From: Brassica napus
Taxonomy: Eukaryota; Streptophyta; Magnoliopsida; Brassicales; Brassicaceae
Length of the DNA stretch: 64,000 nucleotides
Direction of reading: 5' to 3'
Assembly: GCF_020379485.1 (NCBI RefSeq)
Contig: NC_063446.1
Location: 20,672,610-20,736,609, forward strand
Positions 56,461 to 64,000 of the stretch are shown here, piece after piece (within the stretch, counting starts at the first letter, position 1; each line of letters begins with the position of its first letter). The position numbers were made by a program, and so were the translations under genes. The notes under the pieces are model-generated. The model had not been told where the DNA came from, did no database searches, and was given only the letters and a program-made list of their open reading frames with translations.

Positions 56461-59109
56461 TATCAGCCAACCAATGCTTATTAGTTTTGAGTCTCTCCCA
56501 ATGAGAGAAAATATATGATGAAACAAGTGATATAAATTAAATTGGTGCGTTCGGTTTGGTTCAATTCGATTTGGTTTACTCAGATAAATTTGTACTTTAA
56601 TGCAATTGAACAGGGGCTAGATATTTTATCTTCAATCCGAAAACCGAACCGAGAAAACCTTAACCAAAATCGAATTCCTATTTTTTATTAAAAAAATAGA
56701 ATCGAACTAAAAATCAAATTAATACATAAATACTTAAATACAATTTGTATACTTAAAAATATCAGTTTTATATAAGATGGACTAGCAAATCATCTCTAGG
56801 AAGATCTTGTGACTTCTATTGAAAGCGGTGCCGATTCATGGTTTCTTGTGCTTTCCGGTATCTGGACGTATTTATGGTTGTACCTTGTCTTTGTTTAACA
56901 CAGTGATGAGAGCATATATAAGATGGGAACACTCAATGGTGTCAATCCTCAACTTGTCGCTGCTGTTTGTTCCATGGTCTAGTTGGATCCGATGGAGCCG
57001 CTTCGTTTGCTCCTGAGTCGCTTATGGTATAACTGGATGATTTTTTTCTGTTTTGCTTGTTTCAGTTCTTGTGCTATTGTGGTTCTTAATGTGTATCAAT
57101 CGTCTTTTCATTTTGTCTAGGATTTCATTGCAGCTTGCTTAGCGAGATACATGGATTTGTTTTCTTCCATGACGATGAAGCAGTTTGTTTGATAGAGAGC
57201 ATATTTTAGAAAAATGTTGGTGTTCGTGTTCAGGTCCTAGCAGAAGGATAAATATATTTACAACACATTGTGGAGTGCATCTATTGAAGTTGGCCAGGAA
57301 CCAGAACTTTTGATGCCATGCTCTTGAATCTCTTTATGAAGGCTCTCAGACCTTTTTTGGGACCATGTGCCATCTTCCATAAATCAGTGGTTGATGCTCT
57401 TTGTCTGATAAACTATGAATAATGTTTTAGGAATTCTGTTGATAACCGGTGAAAATTGTCAAGTGAATTCGCCTTCAGTCTCGAGAACCACATTAATATT
57501 AGTACATTAAGACTTTCCGCGAAGAGCTGACAATATCCGGCGTCTTGTTCTCAAGTGGTGAAGTGTGCACATCTCATGGTTATGGAGAACACATCCATGT
57601 GATCACTTGGATCCAATTCTCTTATGAAGGCTGCTATCTTAAATTATCTGAAATACAAACTCGCAACCCAATTATTTTTATTGTGAAGGGTGTCGTTTGT
57701 GTTGCAAAAAGACGGGTTTAATCTCTGATGCTGAGCTTATAGGGCGGTTGACTTTGGAACATATATCCTTCAGCGAACTCCAGAGGAAATCGAGTTCTTA
57801 GGTGGTTGTTTGATCGAGTAGTCCTAGTCTTGGACGGTTTGCTGCAACTCACAGTCCCATTATGACTGCTTTTGCTTCTTGAAAGAAGGCTGTTCTTCGA
57901 CTTCCATCGAGTTGCTCTTCTATTTCTTGGGCAACCACATGTAGTGTTTATATGGATTTATGCGTTTCAAGTCACTCTTAGTGGCTTTTGTTAATGCATC
58001 TTTGCGGTCGAGATGATCCACTGCTTTAAGTCCATAATTGTTTGGTTCATGTGAACTGCTTGAGGTGTTGTTATGACCGTATTAGGATCACTACTCTGGT
58101 TAGGTTGTCTTTCAGTGCTGTCATAGTATATCTTCTTTGGTGTTTCTTTTGAACTCCCCACAAAACACTATCATTTCTTAACTCTGAATTTGGCATGTTC
58201 AAGGTGAAGCACGAATTCGATTTTGAGTTATTTGAAATATGTTTAGTAGTAAGATCTTGATTGATTCTTTGGAAAATAGTATTGAAATTGGATAAGGTGA
58301 TGAACTTTTAATAAAATTATCTATAAACATTAATCTTATAATTATGAATATCCCTTCCTTAGACGACTTCTTCTCCGTTGATAGAAGGAAGTCAGTTGGG
58401 TTATTTTTCTCTTCGAACAACTTTCTTTCTTTAAGATGCCTCTAATTTGTATCGTGCCGATATCGATATCTGGTTGACATTGAGGAAGAAGCAAATTAAA
58501 CTCATTCATAATAGTTACAAACTTTGACAAGTGAGATCTCAGATCTAAGAAATTTTCCACTGAGAATATTTCAATAGAGTTCTCACAATGAATTTCAATA
58601 AAAATAAGAAAAATAGAGAACTGCAAAAAATATTTCATTTGAGAATTTTTGAATATCCACTTTACATATCACACTTTAATATTCGCTCTTAATTTTGTAA
58701 TACTAAGAAAAGAGTAAAAGATTGTAAAAAATCCATTTTACACATAAAAAAAAAATACATTTTGATATTAATATCTGTTATGCTTGGGATATTCTATGAA
58801 TCTCTAAAGAATATATATGCTTAATAGGTCTCTTTCAACTTCATTGGAAGACAAGATAATCACTGTACAGACCTTTCTGGTAAGTACACTGCCACTTCCC
58901 AATTTACTAATTTAGAAACATTGTGTAGACCCTTTTATCAGCATGAATTGAGTATTGATTGAACCGGAATGTTTAATCCAAAAACCACAAAACGCTGTCG
59001 TATCAACGTATCTAAACGGCAACGGCTATGACCGTTTAGTACGACTCACCTTCGTCACCGAGGTTTACAAAACCTCAGCTAGGGTTTCTCCACATCAACC
59101 TCGAAAAAA
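56461..59109. other. Intergenic region with an unidentified, GC-balanced block
   Basis: 56500-56770 has AACCGAACCGA-like low-complexity words. 56790-58130 is less AT-rich than normal intergenic DNA and reads like a decayed coding or retroposed unit (short frames with stops), but I recognise no domain. 58140-58950 is AT-rich and empty. The last 150 bp are the TYW promoter/5'UTR, with CTAGGGTTT (telo-box complement) at 59081. Confidence 0.4.
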
Positions 59110-62100
59110 ATGGAATTCGAGAAGAGGAAAGCCGCGACGCTAGCTTCAATCCGCTCATCAGTAACCGACAAGTCTCCGAAAGGCTTCCTCGACGAGCCCA
59201 TCCTCCATCTCCTCGAAACCATCAACCACCACCCTTCCTACTTCACCACCAGCTCCTGCTCCGGTCGAATCTCAATCCTCTCCCAACCCAAACCGCAATC
59301 AACAAACCCTTCAACCAAGAAGAAAGCTCGCGGAGGCTCGTGGCTCTACATCACGCACGATCCGGCAGATCCGGAGTCAGTACTCCACCTCCTCTTCCCT
59401 CCACATCCACCAACTCAGATTACTGATCCGCTCGGTCAGCCCAGCGAGTTGGTCTTCCGATTCGAGCCGTTGATCATCGCGATAGAGTGCAAGGACGTGA
59501 GGTCTGCTCAGTTTCTCGTGGCGACGGCTATCTCCGCGGGGTTTAGAGAGTCGGGGATCACGTGTTGCGGCGAGGGTAAAAGGGTAATTATAGCTATACG
59601 GTGTTCGATTCGGATGGAGGTGCCTTTGGGTGATACGGGGAAGGTTATGGTTTCGCGGGAGTATGTGAGGTTTCTTGTTGATGTTGCTAATGAGAAGATG
59701 GTTGCTAATAGGAAGAGGACTGATGGGTTTGGTTTAGCTTTGTTAAGTAACGGTTTCAAGAATCCAGATGATGCTAATGATGTGGAGGAGGAGGATAATT
59801 TCGAGAATCTAGCTGAGAATCATGAGTCGAGTATCAACAATGGTGACTTGCTTCCTGGTAGTTCGCTGAGCTCAATCTTCTATATCGAATTTATGTGTAT
59901 CAGTAGGTGATCGCTTGAATTAGGTCCGGACATTTTGGGCACCTGGTCGGTTATTTCGAGTAACAGATAGTTTCTTAGTTAGGGGAATGTAGGATCAACA
60001 GAGAGAAATTCGGTTCAGTTTGGCTTTTGGGTATGGCTTAATTTGGAGTTTGGATAAAAATATAGGATAATTCAAATTATTTCGGTTTAAAATATTTGGA
60101 TACTTTCCAGTAATTTGAATAATTTGTTTATTTCAAATATTTGTAGATATTTTTTGTATGTTTATAAATTATATTTGTAGATTTTGGTTATTTTATGTTT
60201 TCTATTATAATAAATATTTTAGGTATAAAAGTTGCATTTTTTATATTGGGTACCCATTCAGTTCCAATTTGGTTTTTATTCGGTTTCGATTCGGTTTAGA
60301 TATTTCGGATATAGATATATATGAACCATTCGGGTATTTGTGAGTTTGGGTTCGGTTGGGATCTCGGGTAGAAAAGCTAGGCCTAACTTGAACAATGCAG
60401 TAGAATTGGACGTAATCTAGCGTTTATGTTAGTGGTAGAGTATCTTTGGTCGAGAATTTGAGTGATGCTATTTGGTTTGCAGGATAACTTTCCAAATTTT
60501 AAACGTGACAACCAGTTTCCCTATCTAAATCATTGGCAGGGCCTCATCAAGATCTTATGCCGCTCTCAACAATATCCATCACCGGGGAATCTGTTGAGAA
60601 GCTTCACCTTTGGGGACATGCAGCTTGTACGATAGATAAAACAGACCGAAAAGAAGTTATTGTGTTTGGTGGCTTTGGCGGTTTTGGTAGACATGCTCGA
60701 CGAAACGAGTCTATGTTGCTTGACCCTTCATGCGGCACCTTAAAGTTGGTCGCAGTCAATGAATCTCCTTCACCACGACTTGGACATACTGCTTCAATGG
60801 TGGGCGATTGCATGTTTGTGATTGGAGGAAGAGCTGATCCCTTAAATATTCTGAATGATGTGTGGATGCTTGATATATCAAAGTGTGAATGGAGCTCACA
60901 GAGATGCATTGGATGTGAAGTTCCTCCGAGGCATCGTCATGCAGCAGCCAGTATTGGCTCAAATGTTTATATATTCGGTGGGCTTAACCAGGATAAGATA
61001 TTATCCTCGTTGCACTTTTTGGATACAAAGAACCTTCAGTGGAAAGAAATTGAACAGAGAGGTCCATGGCCCTGTGCGCGCCATTCTCATGATATGGTTG
61101 CATATGAGTCTCAGTTATTCATGTTCGGAGGATACAACGGTGAAAAGGTACTAGATGATCTATATAGTTTTGACGTCCAAAGCTGTTCTTGGAAACTTGA
61201 AATGGTTTCAGGAAAATGGCCTCAGGCCAGGTTCTCACACTCGATGTTTGTGTATAAACATGTTATTGGCATAATTGGAGGCTGCCCTGTTTCACAAAAC
61301 TGTCATGATTTGGTTCTGCTTGATCTAAAGCACCGTTTGTGGAGGAGTGTGAGACTGGACTTTATGAACAGAGAGTTGTTAGTTCGAAGTACAGCTAGTG
61401 TAATTGGGGATGATCTTATCGTTATTGGTGGTGGAGCTGCTTGCTATGCTTTTGGGACAAAGTTTAGCGAACCAGTGAAAATCAACTTGCTTCAATCATT
61501 GACTATGAGTGAAAATGATGTTAAGGCTTCTATAGAAGTGAAGACTGAAGCTTCTCTGTCTCAACCCTGTGTCATACAGTTAGAAAGAAAGTATGCAAAG
61601 TTGGGCAAAGACATACTTAAAAACTTTGGATGGTTAGACCTTGAGAGGAAAGTTTATTCACACGAGAAAGGTCTTTATATCTGCTTCCCTGTTACCGAAA
61701 AGTTGTCTGCTCTCTTTCATGAAAAGCAGCTTTTGGACAAGGATTTAGAAGGGTCAGAAGATAATCACCTTACCAGCCAACTCACAAAGGGTCTATCACT
61801 GAAGGAAATATCCAGCTCCGTGGCTTTGAATCTGTTAAAGGAACTTGGTGCTAGAAAATTCACTAATGTAGCTGTTGAAGCCAAAAAAGTAGCAAAGTCC
61901 CCTTTACAAAGAATGAAAGAAGCTGTTACGTCTATACTTAAACAGAAAGGTCTACCTGAGGAGCTTTTGGATGAGCTTCCACAGAAGTAAGTGTTACAGA
62001 ATGCTAAATTTATTATGTCCAGGGACTGAATAGTTGTTGGTTTTCACTTCCGTATGATAATTATCAATGTTCAAAAATTCGTTAAGAGGTAATTAGGCAT

Positions 62101-63559
62101 TTTATAGGGGATTGTTGATTAGGCGTGCACGCAGACCAACTTTTTAAATGCGTAGATTAAATTATATCGTTAAAAGAAAATCACTTCGTTTAGGTCCATT
62201 TGCTGATTAGGACATACACTGATTTTTTAGAAACTGATAATTATTGTGTATATTTTTTCTATTGGTAGATGGGAACGGCTTGGAGATATTGTTGTACTTC
62301 CTGTAACATCTTTTAAAGATCCAGCTTGGAGCTCTATAAGTGAGGAAGTTTGGTCTGCTGTTGCTATATCCCTTAGTGCCAACCGTCTTGCACGCCAAGT
62401 ATGTTTAAGTGTAACCTTTTTATTTGATAGTTGTAGTAAGCACTTTGTCTCACCACCCCCTATTTGCATTTGCTTTCAAGGGACGTGTGGAAGCCAACGG
62501 TACAAGGGATAGTACATTGGAGATTCTTGTGGGAGACGATGGATGGGTTGATCACCGTGAAAATGGGATCTTGTACTCTTTTAACGCTACCAAGTGCATG
62601 TTCTCATGGGGTAATCTCTCAGAAAAGCTACGTATGGGTAACGTGGCCTGCGAAAATGAGGTTGTGGTGGACCTGTTTGCTGGAATCGGATACTTTACCC
62701 TCCCATTCCTTGTGAGGTATGCCACCATTAAACAAACGAAGGAAGTCTTACAACCACAAATGATCTCTTGTAGCTTCAATTCATTCTTAGCAAGTATACT
62801 TTTGCAGGGCAAAGGCAAAGCTGGTATATGCTTGTGAATGGAATCCTCATGCTATTGAAGCACTTCGTCATAACGTTGAAGCAAATTTTGTTTCTGACCG
62901 TTGTATCATTCTTGAAGGGGATAACAGGATCAATGCACCCAAAGTACGTTGATGACATTTTATAAACGGCTCATAATATATTCAATCTTGTGCAAATTGT
63001 TTTAAGTGTTGGACTAAATAAATTGCTTGGGGTTTGAAATTTTTTTTATTCTCAGGGAGTAGCTGACAGAGTCTGTCTCGGTCTTATCCCGACCAGCGAA
63101 GGAAGCTGGGTCACAGCTATTCAGGCGTTAAGGTCGTTTTAGTTTCCTTGAACTTGGTTCTTTTACATAAGTTTGCGAAGTAATGAATTCTCACTAATCT
63201 CTCTGTTCATGGTATTGGAACTTGCAGGCCAGAGGGAGGAATACTCCATGTGCATGGAAACGTCAAGGACTCGGATGTGAGCAGTTGGTCCGAGCATGTA
63301 TCCAAATCATTAGGTGATATCGCCAGAGCCGAAGGTAAACGACTATTTTGTCAAACGCTTTTTGATTTTGGTTACTAAATCAAGACTGTGATGTAATGTG
63401 GTTTTCTTTATTTTGGTTAACCACAGAATAACTCAGGTTTATATTTTGGTTTGTCATGGTTTAGGTCGTAGCTGGGAAGTTACAGTAGAACATATAGAGA
63501 AAGTGAAATGGTATGCTCCTCGGATTCGCCATCTTGTAGCCGATGTGAGATGCAGATGA
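59110..63559 (+). CDS. tRNA wybutosine-synthesizing fusion protein (TYW3-kelch-TYW2)
   Basis: Eight exons: 59110-59857, 60540-61986, 62269-62398, 62481-62716, 62808-62943, 63056-63132, 63228-63334 and 63465-63559. They total 2976 nt for 991 residues, in frame throughout. Residues 1-250 are TYW3 (SCSGRISI, LFPPHPPTQI). About 255-560 are kelch repeats (VIVFGGFGGFGRH, GDCMFVIGGRADPLN, LFMFGGYNGEKVLDDLYSF). About 620-991 are the TYW2/Met-10 domain with the SAM motif VVVDLFAGIGYFTLPF and YACEWNPHAIEALRHN. The enzyme modifies m1G37 of tRNA-Phe to wybutosine; TYW2 transfers the aminocarboxypropyl group and TYW3 methylates. The kelch part resembles that of TYW4, whose methyltransferase part is absent. 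The first intron has donor GTAGTT and holds AT-rich TE-like DNA. Matches remembered At4g04670. Confidence 0.93.
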
Positions 63560-64000
63560 AAGATGATTACAGCAAAGAGACATCCCATTGTATTGTGTAA
63601 CATGTAAGATCTCTGTTTTGATGACCGGTTTTCACTTTCTGAGACATTGGTTTCACTAGCTTAACCAATTATCTGTACCCGTACCATTTGTTACATTTTT
63701 AGGTTTGTATGAATTTTTATTCTTGAATTATTATGGCTATTTTTATTTTCTGTTACTAGGATGTTTGTAAATGAACGGATATCAACATTAAATCTAATTA
63801 AAAAACCTTTTATTTGTATTTAATCTGATCTACAAAATATCTGAACATGGTTGTTCGGGTATATGTATTGTCCGAATGTGAACGGATATCCAACATTTTT
63901 TAAAAGTTCGAAAAATCCAAAAACTAAAGCAAACATCAAAATAGACCTCCAAAGAAGACAACGACCAAAAGAAGTTTTGTCGAAAGATAAAAATGTATTT
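63560..64000. other. TYW gene 3' region and spacer
   Basis: 3'UTR followed by AT-rich DNA; nothing else seen up to the window end. Confidence 0.5.

Noticed and set aside
60533..61990. Independent kelch gene starting at 60533
   Set aside because: The reading opens at a TTG inside an intron acceptor; joining to the TYW3 and TYW2 exons gives one continuous frame of 991 residues.
62207..62469. Minus-strand frames opposite the TYW2 exons
   Set aside because: Shadows of plus-strand exons; no domain.

Overview
The window is nuclear DNA of a flowering plant, most likely a Brassica or a close crucifer. The evidence is split genes with GT-AG introns, an AT-rich intergenic background, Helitrons of the Brassicaceae type (5' TCTA...ACTATTAAA or AATACTAAAAGG, 3' short GC hairpin followed by CTAG), and a gene order ending in an S40/DUF584 gene, ATPC1 and a TYW3-kelch-TYW2 fusion. 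From memory this matches Arabidopsis chromosome 4 around At4g04630, At4g04640 and At4g04670; that is recall, not a search.

Only a few ordinary host genes are present: an apparently intact cysteine-rich receptor-like kinase (CRK, 7 exons, 13677-16412, +), a small three-helix PGG-like membrane protein (37464-37904, -), the chloroplast ATP synthase gamma subunit (55077-56201, -) and a wybutosine-synthesis fusion gene (8 exons, 59110-63559, +). A second CRK (31989-32577) and an S40 senescence-regulator gene (48593-51418, -) are broken.

The rest is mostly layered transposable elements. 1-2006: 3' part of a Helitron with a tandem unit of about 0.7 kb. 4095-11896: a hAT element holding a complete 4.9 kb Mutator-like element (MULE, 4390-9316) with long terminal inverted repeats; the MULE has a decayed transposase and an open GRF-zinc-finger accessory gene. 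18309-20623: Helitron (-). 20848-23385: 5'-truncated LINE with target duplication. 24642-29486: gene-capturing Helitron with pieces of an NDUFAF7-like methyltransferase gene and a V-ATPase subunit a gene. 29687-30906: small Helitron with a long hairpin. 32578-34678: truncated MULE. 35630-36269: hAT-type MITE. 36557-36906: 5S-rRNA-derived, Cassandra-like element. 38769 to about 48030: large Helitron (-) carrying pieces of a plasma-membrane H+-ATPase gene, unidentified exons, and an NSF D1 AAA domain fused in frame to a new first exon with a promoter-like region. The 5' end of that captured gene is tandemly repeated (43515-48003). 48858-51190: LINE inserted inside the S40 gene. 54577-54719: SINE with target duplication.

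The most notable points are the chimeric, partly amplified NSF-D1 gene in the Helitron, the open GRF/coiled-coil/membrane-anchor ORF in the MULE, the split S40 gene with a 5' filler copied from the repeat array, and several 16-29 bp poly(A) insertions flanked by target duplications, which look like extremely truncated retroposition events. I saw no CRISPR, operon-like system or tRNA gene.
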